64,000 nt of DNA from Clostridia bacterium (GTDB taxonomy: Bacteria; Bacillota; Clostridia; Oscillospirales; Acutalibacteraceae): positions 62,001-126,000 of the forward strand of contig JAFQQM010000009.1 in assembly GCA_017410585.1 (NCBI GenBank), read 5' to 3'. Under the pieces are notes generated by a model. The model saw nothing but the letters and a program-made list of their open reading frames with translations. It had not been told where the DNA came from and ran no database searches. Positions 18,983 through 27,754 of the stretch are shown here, piece after piece. A program made the translations under genes and the position numbers. The first letter of the stretch is position 1, and each line of letters begins with the position of its first letter.

Positions 18983-20911
18983 TTATGTCGGAGAGGTGGA
19001 TTCTGCCACCCGTTCCCGAGCCTTCCGCGTTTGCTTGGTATCTCCGGTCTCGTCGCCGCCGAGGACTTCGTTATCCGCCAGTTGTGGCGTGCCTCCTGCC
19101 GGTAGCGGTGCCGCACCGCCTTGCAAAGAAGCGGCCAGTTGCATCGTCAGATTGCTTCCCTGCAATTTGTCCAATTGTTGCGCCATCATCAATGCCTTCT
19201 GTGTCAGCGTTTGCAACCGTTGGAACATCGTGCCGTTTTGCGCGATCTTCTGCATCACGAACGATTTGCGGTCGAAATCCATCATATCGAGGCAGGCAAG
19301 CGCCTGATCCGCCATCTGCGGATTAAAAAAGCCTGATTTATAAAACTGCAAAGCCAACTCGTTTTGCGCCATCTTGGAATACGGGCTTTGTTTTTGCGCC
19401 GTAATCTCCAAATCAAAGGCAGGCAAACGGTAGCCATCGGCTTGTCCGAACGCTCCCTCCTGTCGCTGAGGGGAAATAGAGGCGTTGGAAAACTCCACGA
19501 ACTGCTCGGCTCCACTTTCCCCCACAATGCGAAAACGGCGCTTGGCATCATAGAACTGACGGATCAGTTCGATCACCATCGTTGTGACCCTGCGGAACGC
19601 GCGGTAGGCCGATTTGTTTGCATCACGCGACAACTTGCTACCTGCTTCCTGCATAGCCGCAATGGCAGAGGCAGCCGTCACACCGGAGGTGCCGCCGTTG
19701 GAAATATCGCGATTGCCGGTTGTCTCTTTGAGCTCGTCCACCTTTCCGGTGACGAGATTATAGTAGATCGTATCCATCGGTGTATCCGTCACCGCCTGTA
19801 CACTGTCCTTCGTGAAACTGCCACCGACCGGAATCACCTTTTTGGTATAATCTACCAGGTCTTCCGGATTAATGTCGGTCCCTTCCTTCACAAAGTAACG
19901 CCCGCTCGCATTCGCCAGCATATTTTCCATCATGGCTTGATTGCCACGATCGATGTATTCCTGGGCTGATTTGCCGACGTCGACCAAGCCGAAACCAGCC
20001 ACCGACGTTTCAACCGCAAACAACGGATCCGGCACAAACGGATACAAACCATGATCGTATAACCCGCGCACCGCCGGTGCTTCGCCCGTCGCCACCTCTA
20101 TCGTCTCGCCGCTTTGCGGATCCGTCTGCAGCGACGTGGGAGCCTCAACGTCGTTTTCGGTGGCATACAGCACAACGTTGCCTACGTACTTGACGTAATG
20201 TAACACCGTCTTGCCGCCGACGTTCTTTTTGTAGTACCAATCCACTACCACACTACGATCTTTTTCCGCCTTCGTGTTCTCGTCGGCCGCGTATTCTTTC
20301 AGTGTGACCGCTTTACCGAGACCAGCCTCCCGCAACTGCGGATACAGCCGGAGAAGGTCCTCGTTGTCCACCGACGAAAGGCAAAATACGTGGCGACTCT
20401 TTTGGATATCGGTAACGTTCGGTTCCCAGTACAGGTTTAGTGCTGAAACCTTTGCAATTTCGATATCCCCCAGACCATTGAGGCGGGAAGAATTCCAGAA
20501 CACACCGTAGATACCGGTACCGGTAATGATCTTGGCACGGTTGACGTCGTTATAGGTCTGCTCAAAATCCGCCTGATCAAACACCACCGGCAAAATGGCC
20601 GTCAACATTTCGGCCTGCGGTTTATCGCTTTGTTCACGCGGTAACACGTTAGCCGACGGGAAATTATCCATTGCATCGGCGTGCTTGTTGGCGATCGCAT
20701 TAAATAACCACGCAGATGACGGCGTAACGCCGCCTTCTTTCTTGTTTTTCAGCAGATCCCAATGGCGCAAGCGATACCACTTTTCGGCCTCAATAATGCG
20801 TTCATCTAAACTCGCCTTCGCCGCCTGATACCGCAAAAGCGTGTCAGTTGCCTCCGCAATCTGCTGTTGACCGATTGCCGGCGTGATCGGCTTATCCGTT
20901 ATTTCCTGCAT
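18983..20911 (-). CDS. Portal protein, P22-like
   Basis: 642 residues. Features are an N-terminal helix with AEKWYRLRHWD, NAIANKHADAMDNFP, ITGTGIYGVFWN (the portal clip/wing region), SALNLYWEPNV and a long C-terminal helical region with QALACLDMMDFD ending in a polar tail. The length and these segments match P22/epsilon15-type portals of short-tailed phages rather than the shorter HK97 or SPP1 types. It follows the large terminase with a 3-nt gap and is followed by the Prp-like gene. Confidence 0.88.
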   Translation of the reverse strand: MQEITDKPITPAIGQQQIAEATDTLLRYQAAKASLDERIIEAEKWYRLRHWDLLKNKKEGGVTPSSAWLFNAIANKHADAMDNFPSANVLPREQSDKPQAEMLTAILPVVFDQADFEQTYNDVNRAKIITGTGIYGVFWNSSRLNGLGDIEIAKVSALNLYWEPNVTDIQKSRHVFCLSSVDNEDLLRLYPQLREAGLGKAVTLKEYAADENTKAEKDRSVVVDWYYKKNVGGKTVLHYVKYVGNVVLYATENDVEAPTSLQTDPQSGETIEVATGEAPAVRGLYDHGLYPFVPDPLFAVETSVAGFGLVDVGKSAQEYIDRGNQAMMENMLANASGRYFVKEGTDINPEDLVDYTKKVIPVGGSFTKDSVQAVTDTPMDTIYYNLVTGKVDELKETTGNRDISNGGTSGVTAASAIAAMQEAGSKLSRDANKSAYRAFRRVTTMVIELIRQFYDAKRRFRIVGESGAEQFVEFSNASISPQRQEGAFGQADGYRLPAFDLEITAQKQSPYSKMAQNELALQFYKSGFFNPQMADQALACLDMMDFDRKSFVMQKIAQNGTMFQRLQTLTQKALMMAQQLDKLQGSNLTMQLAASLQGGAAPLPAGGTPQLADNEVLGGDETGDTKQTRKARERVAESTSPT

Positions 20912-20914
20912 CGT

Positions 20915-22363
20915 TTAGTCCTCCAAAATTTGAATCGATTGATGTGCGCGGGGCGTCGCAATAATGTGCTCCTTCGGAATATCCAAAAACAGAGCCGCCG
21001 GCGACTGCGAATAAGTATCCGGCGGAAGCGGCACCCGCGCTGAAATCGGCCGCGCCATACAAAAGTACCGTACCTCATCTGCGCAATGGTCTTCTCCCTT
21101 TGTGTCCAGATCTTCCGGCCGGTTGTTATCGTAGACCAGTAACGGTATGGTACGAATAAAGGCCGCGCAGTTCTTGAAAATATACATCATCGGCCGTCCG
21201 CTCTCGTCAAAAGACAAGCGATAATGTACCTGCAGCCAACCGGGCAATCGCTGGTGATCGCCCTTGTCAAAATAAACCTGATGCCGGGCCGCTACGTCGG
21301 CGATCGACTCGCCGGTTTCCGCCGCCCATATAGCCGGATCGGCCACGCCGTGGATCCGCTTATTTTTTAACCAGCGATGCTCACACTCAATGCGGTGGAT
21401 CTCCGCAAACACCTCGTGTGCCGGCATTTTTAAGCCCTCATCCGGCGTTTCTCGGCAACCGTAGTATTCCAATATGCGGTAGGCCGTCCCATCCTCATCC
21501 AGCGCCCACCAGCCGCAGGAAAACGGCTTGGAAAAACCCCAGTCAAAACTACGGTAGATCGGCCAATGCGCCGGAATTTCAAACGGTTCGATCACGTGCG
21601 TAAACGCGCGGTCCATATAATGATCGGGATCATCGGTAAACTCCTCAAAGAACTGTCCTTCGAAAATGTCCCAATCACCGTCCAACCACGCCCTGCGCAG
21701 TTTCGGCGGCAGTGCCTCCAACTGCTTGATGTAATCGGGGTCGCTCTCCATTAGCGCTTTGTTATCGGTGACCTTGGCTTGAATGAAGGTATAATCCTCC
21801 GGATTTTCGTGCTTGTCGTATTTCCGGTCGATAAACAGCCGCTTGACCCAAGCATGACCGTCACCACCGGGGTTGCAGGTAAAATACAGACGTTTGGGAA
21901 AACGGTTGACGCCGCGCACGCAGGCGGTGAGTTTCTTCATCCGTTCCTCCGTCTGGTGCGTTGCTTCATCCACAAACAAAACGTCCACTTCCAAACCTTG
22001 AAGTCGCTCGGCGGACTTGTCGTTTTCACAATAGCGGAATAAAATGCGACTGCCGTTCGGGAAGGTAACGCATTTCTTCTGTTCGTTATAACTGGCAATC
22101 CGCTCTCTTTTGTTCTCTGAATGACATCGGAGTAGTTTACAGATCGGGTTGATGTGGTTTTCCTGCAACTCCGGGTACGTCTTACGCACGATCATGCAGG
22201 TGATCCCCGCATAAAACAGGCAAAGCAGAATCGCCTTTAACCGCACGACCCAGCTTTTCCCGCCGCCGCGTGCACCTCCGTAGGCGGTGTACTTGGTCTT
22301 CGATCGCAGAAACCGCTCTTGCTTCTCGCTGGGGGTGCCGATCTCCAACTCGACTACTTCCAT
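20915..22363 (-). CDS. terL: Terminase large subunit
   Basis: 482 residues. Walker A is GGARGGGKS at residues 29-37. Walker B is VLFVDEAT, and TCNPGGDGHAWVKR is the coupling motif region (C-motif). The C-terminal half has the RNase H-like nuclease features IYRSFDWGFSKPFS and VADPAIW, plus a late acidic segment EDHCADEVRYF. This is the ATPase/nuclease that packages DNA through the portal. GGTATG starts at 22363, 13 nt after the small subunit. Confidence 0.93.
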   Translation of the reverse strand: MEVVELEIGTPSEKQERFLRSKTKYTAYGGARGGGKSWVVRLKAILLCLFYAGITCMIVRKTYPELQENHINPICKLLRCHSENKRERIASYNEQKKCVTFPNGSRILFRYCENDKSAERLQGLEVDVLFVDEATHQTEERMKKLTACVRGVNRFPKRLYFTCNPGGDGHAWVKRLFIDRKYDKHENPEDYTFIQAKVTDNKALMESDPDYIKQLEALPPKLRRAWLDGDWDIFEGQFFEEFTDDPDHYMDRAFTHVIEPFEIPAHWPIYRSFDWGFSKPFSCGWWALDEDGTAYRILEYYGCRETPDEGLKMPAHEVFAEIHRIECEHRWLKNKRIHGVADPAIWAAETGESIADVAARHQVYFDKGDHQRLPGWLQVHYRLSFDESGRPMMYIFKNCAAFIRTIPLLVYDNNRPEDLDTKGEDHCADEVRYFCMARPISARVPLPPDTYSQSPAALFLDIPKEHIIATPRAHQSIQILED

Positions 22364-22376
22364 ACCCGCTCACCCG

Positions 22377-22793
22377 TTATTGCGCAAATTCGCCCAAAAT
22401 CTGGTTGGCAAACGAGATCCGCACCTCAGTCTTGTTGTCGGTTTCGGTCGTGATACCGTGGATGACCATCATATCCTTAAGGGCGGCGGCCAACTTCCGC
22501 ATACCGTCATAGTCCTTCGGTTCCAGCGTTGAAATACCCTTGCTGATCTTCCGAAGCAACTTGTCGGCGGCAGAGTTAAAGTTCTTATACCTCTTGGCCA
22601 GAGCATCCTTGTTTTTGTCGATGATATCCGTTGCCACAGCGTTGTTGTGCTGTTGACGCAGTAGCGGCCACTGTTCCTCGCTTGCCTTGCGCGCGAGTGT
22701 TCTTAAAGATACTTTATATGTTTCAGCCAACGAACGATAACTCGCGGAGGGGTTGGCAACATACTCCGCTTTGATCACATTCCAATCGGGCAT
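22377..22793 (-). CDS. terS: Terminase small subunit
   Basis: 138 residues from ATG 22793 with AGGAGGGCGGGAAT upstream; in-frame extension to 22880 lacks a site and runs into the terminator. N-terminal helix-turn-helix: WNVIKAEYVANPSASYRSLA followed by VSLRTLARKASEEQWP, the usual start of small terminases that read 'A..YI.g..SYR.LA.kygVs..Tv..Ra..e.W'. The C-terminal part is an oligomerisation helix region. It recognises the pac/cos DNA for the large subunit. Confidence 0.88.
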   Translation of the reverse strand: MPDWNVIKAEYVANPSASYRSLAETYKVSLRTLARKASEEQWPLLRQQHNNAVATDIIDKNKDALAKRYKNFNSAADKLLRKISKGISTLEPKDYDGMRKLAAALKDMMVIHGITTETDNKTEVRISFANQILGEFAQ

Positions 22794-22861
22794 ATTCCCG
22801 CCCTCCTTTCTGCTTCCATCATACCCGCTCGCAGTATGCGACATCGCACTATCTTTCGCAT

Positions 22862-22894
22862 AAAAAAAGAGAGGAGCCACGCTCCCCTCTTTTT
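22862..22894. terminator. Bidirectional rho-independent terminator
   Basis: AAAAGAGAGGAG and CTCCCCTCTTTT form a stem with one G-U pair around a short CCACG loop, with A/T runs on both sides. On the minus strand it lies between the HTH gene ending at 22893 and terS, so it separates the early/replication operon from the late structural operon. Confidence 0.75.
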
Positions 22895-23123
22895 ATAAAC
22901 CCAGCAACCAATCGGCCGTTACGCCTAAGTACGGACACACACGCGCCAACACAAACAACGATATGGCGCTCTCCCCGCTCACAGCACGATAAATAACGTG
23001 GTAATCGATCCCGAGGTCCTTCGCCATCCTTCCGGCTGTCACACCTTTTCTGAACATCGCCTCATTCAGACGATCGGTCACACCACTCACGTGCCGCCGC
23101 CGATGTCCCGCTCCTTTTCGCAT
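22893..23123 (-). CDS. Small XRE-type helix-turn-helix regulator, 76 aa
   Basis: The sequence has TDRLNEAMFRKGVTAGRMAK, DLGIDYHVIYRAVSGESAIS and VLARVCPYLGVTADWLLGL, a full Cro/CI-type HTH with the classic ending 'LGVTADWLLG'. ATG 23123 has GAAGGGAG at the right distance. It is the last gene before the terminator in front of terS, so it may govern the early-to-late switch; that is inference. Confidence 0.8.
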   Translation of the reverse strand: MRKGAGHRRRHVSGVTDRLNEAMFRKGVTAGRMAKDLGIDYHVIYRAVSGESAISLFVLARVCPYLGVTADWLLGL

Positions 23124-23127
23124 CCGC

Positions 23128-23253
23128 TCACGCTCCCTTCACTAACCGCAATAATTTTCTCACTAACGGTAACTTCTTCGCACAGCACGAACACATTTTC
23201 CCGTGTACTTTCACGCCACAATACCGGCATGGCTTTTTTTCTTTACTTGGCAT
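23128..23253 (-). CDS. Small zinc-ribbon protein, 41 aa
   Basis: ATG 23253 is preceded by GGAGG. Two CxxC-like knuckles are visible: CRYC at residues 9-12 and CSCC at about 21-24, in a Lys/Arg-rich chain. Such mini zinc ribbons with a basic tail are common as phage early proteins that bind nucleic acid. Function unknown. Confidence 0.6.
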   Translation of the reverse strand: MPSKEKKPCRYCGVKVHGKMCSCCAKKLPLVRKLLRLVKGA

Positions 23254-23362
23254 TCCGCTTCCTCCATTCCTTGTCCATCGCCTTGAACTTCTGTCGAGAA
23301 GGGTTCCAGTTCCGATTGCGGCACAGCCAACAAAGGCAAAATATAATGTAGCGCAGTTTCAC
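23243..23362 (-). CDS. Small basic phage protein, 39 aa
   Basis: The GTG start overlaps the TGA of the preceding gene (GTGTGA) and has GGAGG five bases before it. Sequence MKLRYIIFCLCWLCRNRNWN then a basic helical tail. The overlap at both ends with neighbouring genes and the good ribosome site support it. Function unknown; a short hydrophobic N-terminus may be membrane-associated. Confidence 0.5.
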   Translation of the reverse strand: MKLRYIIFCLCWLCRNRNWNPSRQKFKAMDKEWRKRNAK

Positions 23363-24324
23363 ACCAACACCTCCTGCATTGTTTTTAGGATCGAGCGAAG
23401 CGCCGCTTGTAACTTGGTAGCCATGTCCGGATCCTCCCGCTTTAGATCAGCGGCAACATTTTTAAGCGTTTCGAATTCTGCTTGCAGCATTTCGAAATGT
23501 ACCGAAAACTTTTGAACGGCTACTGCACCGGCAGTCTTCAACTGTACCTCCAGTTTGTCGGCACGCGCCTGTTGCTCACGGCTCTCCTTCTTTGCTGTCT
23601 TTAATTCCCGCTCAAGCGCCGCGGTCGCTTTCTTTTCTCGATCGGAAAACTCTTTTTCCATTTCGGCGCGAATAGCCGCGCGTTCCTTTTCTACGTCCGG
23701 CGGCGCAATCGTCTGTTGACCGGCGTTTTCCGCTTGCGCCTGCAACTTGGCAAGTTCCGCCTTGAATCGTGCCTGATCTTCCCTTAACTGGCGCTGGGCT
23801 TCTGCCGCCGCTTTTTTGGCGGCTTTGGCTTCTTCGCACCGACGGTCTACCTCCGCCTGCAGGTTCTCTGCACGTTCCTCTGCAACCTGCTTTTGCGCCT
23901 CCATCGCTTTGATCTCCGCTTGAATATCGCGGACGCTCATTGTTTCCATATCGTGATTTTCTACGAATGCGGCGCGCTCATCCTTCGGCAGAGCAAACAA
24001 TGCCACCGCCTGCGACGGCGAAAGACTACCAAAGATTTCCAGACGGTTTTCCTCAAAGAAACCCATCTGTGCCGGCGTCCCAAACTCATTGTAGATCCGC
24101 ATGATGTTGTTGGCGGTTGATTGCGAATAATCGACGTTTTCTTCCAGCCATTGCCCCCAACTACCGTGCGGCACAAGTGACTTCGCCTCACAAAGCAACT
24201 GCCCGATTTCGACAGTAGCACGCAAGCACTGTTGTGCTGTCTGCCGCTTGATCAGATTGATTTCCGTGGCGATTACGTTCGAATCTCGAATAACTGCCGC
24301 GCCCAATACGATTTCCTTTTCCAT
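23359..24324 (-). CDS. DUF3102 domain protein
   Basis: 321 residues from ATG 24324, which overlaps the PcfJ stop (TAATG). The N-terminal 120 residues carry the DUF3102 pattern: IKRQTAQQCLRATVEIGQLL, EAKSLVPHGSWGQWLEENVD, and STANNIMRIYNEFG. This is a ParB/KfrA-like helical DNA-binding type domain seen in many Firmicutes phages and integrative elements. Residues about 130-270 are a long coiled coil (EEAKAAKKAAAEAQ). It may act in replication or partition of the phage genome; no direct evidence. Confidence 0.82.
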   Translation of the reverse strand: MEKEIVLGAAVIRDSNVIATEINLIKRQTAQQCLRATVEIGQLLCEAKSLVPHGSWGQWLEENVDYSQSTANNIMRIYNEFGTPAQMGFFEENRLEIFGSLSPSQAVALFALPKDERAAFVENHDMETMSVRDIQAEIKAMEAQKQVAEERAENLQAEVDRRCEEAKAAKKAAAEAQRQLREDQARFKAELAKLQAQAENAGQQTIAPPDVEKERAAIRAEMEKEFSDREKKATAALERELKTAKKESREQQARADKLEVQLKTAGAVAVQKFSVHFEMLQAEFETLKNVAADLKREDPDMATKLQAALRSILKTMQEVLV

Positions 24325-26297
24325 TATCCTGCACTCCTTTGTTTTTCGGTCTGCAACCGTTTTTTGATAACTCGCATATATTCCGACCAAAAGTTTTCAA
24401 CCGACGGCAACGGATCGGCGTTGCGCAGGGCCCGAATCTGTACGCACCGTTCCCCACGCATCTCGGCGGTGGTCAACGGTGTATCGGGGGCGGATTTACG
24501 CCGAATCAAAATAATAATGCATTCGCCGTCTGCCATACGTTGGGCATAACCACCAACGCAATGGTGCAATTCCTTGCCTTCGGTCGCCAATTCCCACGCC
24601 GAAATCGCCGGCCGAGCAATATACTCTGTTGTCTCGTAAGTATACGTTTCTCCTATGCCTGCCAGACGTTTGCGAATTTTCGCATCAAGAGATTTGTTCT
24701 CCTCATACGATACCAGCATTGAGGTCTGCTCATGTGACCGCCAAAGATCCTGGGGAAATAAAACCGAGCGGTCTTTAATGTCCCACTTCAGCTTCTTACA
24801 CTCACCGATGTAATCCATCCAGTCGCCGTACACGTCTCTCAACTTGCGATTTTTGGGCGTCTGCTTTTTGAGATAACGCAGAATGGTATCCGGATGGCCA
24901 TACGCCAGCATTGCTTTCGGCTTTTGTCGCCAACTATGCGTAAAATCCGCTCGCTGAATATCCACTAAAATATGCCGATCGCATCGCCGGCCCTGCTTTC
25001 GACATTCTCGAAGAAACTCCAATTCTTCGCACCCGGCATCTATCACCCGAAGCAATGTCAGATCCGGCCGTGAAACGCCGAGTGCCGCCGACAAACTGTT
25101 GGACGGATTGATAAAAACATCCCGAAAACCTTTCGGATTATATCGATCTAACAGCTCACAGACTAACCGCGCCAGCCCAACCTTGCCGGCGGATTCGATC
25201 AACGGCAACTTCTTTGCATGGTACAGATAACGAAGAACGTTCACGCGTTCGGCCCGTTTTGCCAGTAATTCCAGACCTACGTATGCATACGGCGTCCCGC
25301 TCAACGCCCGTTTCACCGTTCCGGGATATAGCGGCTGCGTTATTTTAAATGCGGTTTCCATTGGATGCCGGCGAGTATCCGAGTACGCATACCAATCAGC
25401 CATACTCTTGTGGCCGGCCATGCGTGTTTCCCATTCATAGCATCCGATCTCTTGCAACGTTTCCGCATCAAGCATCTGTATCCCGGTCGGCCAAATGGTA
25501 TCGACGCCGGATTTTTCCAAATTTTCCCGCTCAAAATGACGACGTGCATGCCAAACCGAAACCATTAGTCCGTGAGGCGTGCGCGTCAAAATCGTGAAAA
25601 TTCCGTCACTGCTGAAACTTGCAGAGCGCCTCAGCGACTTCCAGGTGATACGGCTCCCACAGGATTGGCATTTCCCTTCTTTATCCAGAGCCGGTACGCT
25701 GGTCGGCCTCTTCTTATCTACCGTCCATTCGTGCCATTTCCGGCAATGCGTGCAGTATCCACGGACGTGTTGACGATCACGCGTATAGTACACATATCGC
25801 TCTTCAATCATCAGCCATCGGTCAACCCAGGCACGAATCGGCGCCGTTATCTCCGGCAGATGGTCGGTCACCTCATGCACAGATAACTGGCGCTTTTCGT
25901 GACGTTTCAGATTCCGCTCATCTAAAATCGATTGCTGCCAATCTTGAATTGCTCGAACAGTGGATTTTGTACTATCCACCAAAAGGTAGCGTGCCGCCGC
26001 TTTTGTATCGCCGACATCAACGTATCGAAACCGCGGCGACCACCAATTTCTCCACAGAAGATTGTTGATCATTGCCTCGCGCCACTTTTGCTCCTTGTAA
26101 TCCCACGAAATGTAGCGTTTCTCGGCATAGGAACAAAACACGGTAAAGCGTGGAGAATTATTTTCCGCATAAACATTTACCGCCAAGACCGCATTTTTCC
26201 CTTGTCCTATGACCTCACAGAGTACGTAGTTTTGGCCTTTTTGCGGCTGTTCGGTGACGGCTGGCGCGCGATACCCGTATAGATCCTTCTTTTTCAT
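24324..26297 (-). CDS. PcfJ-like protein
   Basis: 657 residues from ATG 26297 (GAGGTGC upstream). Two CxxC zinc knuckles, CTHCRKWHEW (about 180) and CQSCGSRITW (about 215), precede a large helical body. The C-terminus carries the PcfJ signature: KELHHCVGGYAQRMADGECI, then an IRRKSAPDTPLTTAEM segment and QIRALRN.DPLP. PcfJ-like proteins lie next to PcfK-like proteins in conjugative plasmids and phages, as here. Their biochemical role is not established. It lies in the replication operon between the PcfK/AcrIIA9-like gene and the DUF3102 gene. Confidence 0.85.
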   Translation of the reverse strand: MKKKDLYGYRAPAVTEQPQKGQNYVLCEVIGQGKNAVLAVNVYAENNSPRFTVFCSYAEKRYISWDYKEQKWREAMINNLLWRNWWSPRFRYVDVGDTKAAARYLLVDSTKSTVRAIQDWQQSILDERNLKRHEKRQLSVHEVTDHLPEITAPIRAWVDRWLMIEERYVYYTRDRQHVRGYCTHCRKWHEWTVDKKRPTSVPALDKEGKCQSCGSRITWKSLRRSASFSSDGIFTILTRTPHGLMVSVWHARRHFERENLEKSGVDTIWPTGIQMLDAETLQEIGCYEWETRMAGHKSMADWYAYSDTRRHPMETAFKITQPLYPGTVKRALSGTPYAYVGLELLAKRAERVNVLRYLYHAKKLPLIESAGKVGLARLVCELLDRYNPKGFRDVFINPSNSLSAALGVSRPDLTLLRVIDAGCEELEFLRECRKQGRRCDRHILVDIQRADFTHSWRQKPKAMLAYGHPDTILRYLKKQTPKNRKLRDVYGDWMDYIGECKKLKWDIKDRSVLFPQDLWRSHEQTSMLVSYEENKSLDAKIRKRLAGIGETYTYETTEYIARPAISAWELATEGKELHHCVGGYAQRMADGECIIILIRRKSAPDTPLTTAEMRGERCVQIRALRNADPLPSVENFWSEYMRVIKKRLQTEKQRSAG

Positions 26298-26307
26298 CCG
26301 TAGCACC

Positions 26308-26640
26308 TCACAGCATATCGAATAGCGACACGACCTTGCCGGTTGCAACCGTCAACGGCTCGTCCGTAAAACCAAAGAATTTATCTACCGCTTCCCAAGC
26401 TTCGTCGGGGGCAACGCAAACGCAGTTTCCTCCGCCACTTTGTCTATGTTTTTTGGCGATCTCATAGATAGCGTTATAAGCCCCGCTCAACGGATTTTTC
26501 TTATCTGTTACTTTCTGCGCAAGATCTTCGCGGCCCTTGATCCGCTCGCGAATGTAGTTTTCGATCACGCGATAATGGGTACCTTTCTGTTTTTCTGCTT
26601 CTGCATCCAGCATTTCAATGGCTTTTTCGTAAAACATCAT
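26308..26640 (-). CDS. PcfK / AcrIIA9-like protein
   Basis: 110 residues. The pattern ENYIRERIKGREDLAQKV, then 'KNPLSGAYNAIYEIAKK' and 'NCVCVAPDEAWEAVDKFFGF' fits the PcfK-like family, whose members include the Cas9 inhibitor AcrIIA9. It directly precedes the PcfJ-like gene, the usual pairing. Whether this one inhibits Cas9 cannot be told from sequence: most family members are untested and may serve replication. AGGGAGG lies upstream of the start. Confidence 0.7.
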   Translation of the reverse strand: MMFYEKAIEMLDAEAEKQKGTHYRVIENYIRERIKGREDLAQKVTDKKNPLSGAYNAIYEIAKKHRQSGGGNCVCVAPDEAWEAVDKFFGFTDEPLTVATGKVVSLFDML

Positions 26641-26660
26641 TTTTTCCTCCCTGTTGTCAG

Positions 26661-27563
26661 TTATAAATCATCCAGCCAGCCGTCGTCACTCCACGGCGGC
26701 GGCAATCCCGCATTGTTTCGGTACATGATCGCCGACACGTACCAGTGTCCGTTAAAGGCATTGTACCGGGCAAAGCACCGCACAAAACGGTAACCCGGAT
26801 ATTTCTTTTCCCAATACGCCGCATCATCTACGTGCAGTTCGGCGATCCGTTGCACTCCTCGGCGGCTGATACGATCATCCTTCGGCGTCGGTTCCTTCGG
26901 CTTGTCCAGATTGCGAGAACAAACAAAGCGTTTACTGCCGGCGGGATCCTTCACCTGATACCGTGCCGCCGCCTCCGGTCCAAACCGATCCGGCTGATAA
27001 CGATCTACGTTGGTACGCATACCGCGCGGCCACATCTCTTCTAACTCTCGGCGAGGCAATCCACCGGTAAGGAACAAATGAAAATGGTAGTTGCTCTGCC
27101 CCGCCTTTTTTCCGGTCTGATAAGTAACCTTTTCCATCGTGTAAATGTACTTCATGGGTTGCGCCAGCTTGTCCCGCTCCGCTTGCCATTTCTCGCGCTG
27201 TCGACGCAAGGAGGGCTTGTCCGGCGTTTCCGCCAGCAACTGCTCTACTTCACGAAGCGCGGCCGCTCTGCGCGTCTTTACGCGGCGCAAATAGTTTACC
27301 AAATCCCGCTTCGCTTCCTCCTCGCTGGACGGTGCACAAGACTGCTCATAGGTAGGAGACATCAAATAATCATCCGCTCCGAAATTGGCATTGACAAGAC
27401 GGATCATTTTTTTCACAGCCCGTTGCCGGTTGTATTTGACCATCTCCGCCCGCGTCGGCTTACTTCTTGGGGCCCGCGTCGGCATACGCCTCCCATCCGG
27501 CCAGACCGGATAAAAGTCGACCTCCAGCAACGGGCCGGAGATCGTCTTCTTTTGTCGGATCAT
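26661..27563 (-). CDS. HUH-type replication initiator (Rep)
   Basis: 300 residues with GGAGGAATT before ATG 27563. The HUH metal-binding motif is seen as NYHFHLFLTGG (His160 and His162). Later segments AARYQVKDPAGSKRFVCSRN and KP match the 'YLxKYxxK...RFxxSRNLxxP' block of rolling-circle Rep proteins found in Clostridia phages and plasmids. The Tyr in AARYQVK is a candidate nucleophile region. No DNA polymerase, primase or helicase gene is visible in the prophage part of the window, so this is the only clear replication gene. A probable antisense RNA is transcribed over its leader. Confidence 0.8.
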   Translation of the reverse strand: MIRQKKTISGPLLEVDFYPVWPDGRRMPTRAPRSKPTRAEMVKYNRQRAVKKMIRLVNANFGADDYLMSPTYEQSCAPSSEEEAKRDLVNYLRRVKTRRAAALREVEQLLAETPDKPSLRRQREKWQAERDKLAQPMKYIYTMEKVTYQTGKKAGQSNYHFHLFLTGGLPRRELEEMWPRGMRTNVDRYQPDRFGPEAAARYQVKDPAGSKRFVCSRNLDKPKEPTPKDDRISRRGVQRIAELHVDDAAYWEKKYPGYRFVRCFARYNAFNGHWYVSAIMYRNNAGLPPPWSDDGWLDDL

Positions 27564-27612
27564 AATTCCTCCTGTTTCGTTGAATTGTTAAGATAGCATA
27601 CAAGGCCGCAAA

Positions 27613-27632
27613 CGGGCGGAAAAAGCCGCCCG
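27613..27632. repeat. GC-rich inverted repeat in the rep leader
   Basis: CGGGCGG and CCGCCCG pair perfectly around a 6-nt AAAAAG loop. It lies in the leader of the rep mRNA and touches the -35 of the opposing promoter. It could be a translation-control hairpin for rep or part of a double-strand origin; nothing in the sequence decides this. Confidence 0.6.
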
Positions 27633-27636
27633 CTGC

Positions 27637-27666
27637 TTGACTTTTCACAAGCGAATATGGTATAAT
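27637..27666 (+). promoter_or_regulatory. Strong sigma-A promoter for the antisense RNA
   Basis: TTGACT at 27637-27642 and TATAAT at 27661-27666 are separated by 18 nt, with an extended -10 TGG just before TATAAT. It faces away from rep and has no plus-strand gene downstream, only a short RNA and a terminator. Confidence 0.8.
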
Positions 27667-27672
27667 ATAAAA

Positions 27673-27754
27673 CGGTCAGAGAAACCGCTTTTTTCGCTTG
27701 AAAAAAGCCGACCTTTGGGAACTATCCGACGGCCATCGGATAGTTCCTTTTTTT
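27673..27754 (+). ncRNA. Candidate countertranscribed RNA antisense to the rep leader (~82 nt)
   Basis: The predicted transcript runs from about 27673 to the T-run ending at 27754. It folds into a small stem (CGGT with ACCG), a stem GCTTTTTT/AAAAAAGC around a CGCTTG loop, and a terminator stem. There is no ORF with a ribosome site. It is fully complementary to the leader of the minus-strand mRNA reading into rep, the layout of plasmid copy-control RNAs (ctRNAs). Its target and effect are inferred. Confidence 0.68.
27718..27754 (+). terminator. Rho-independent terminator of the antisense RNA
   Basis: A perfect 12-bp stem, GGAACTATCCGA with its complement, encloses a CGGCCA loop and is followed by seven T on the plus strand. 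The T-run overlaps the stop codon of the opposing 72-aa gene. Confidence 0.88.
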
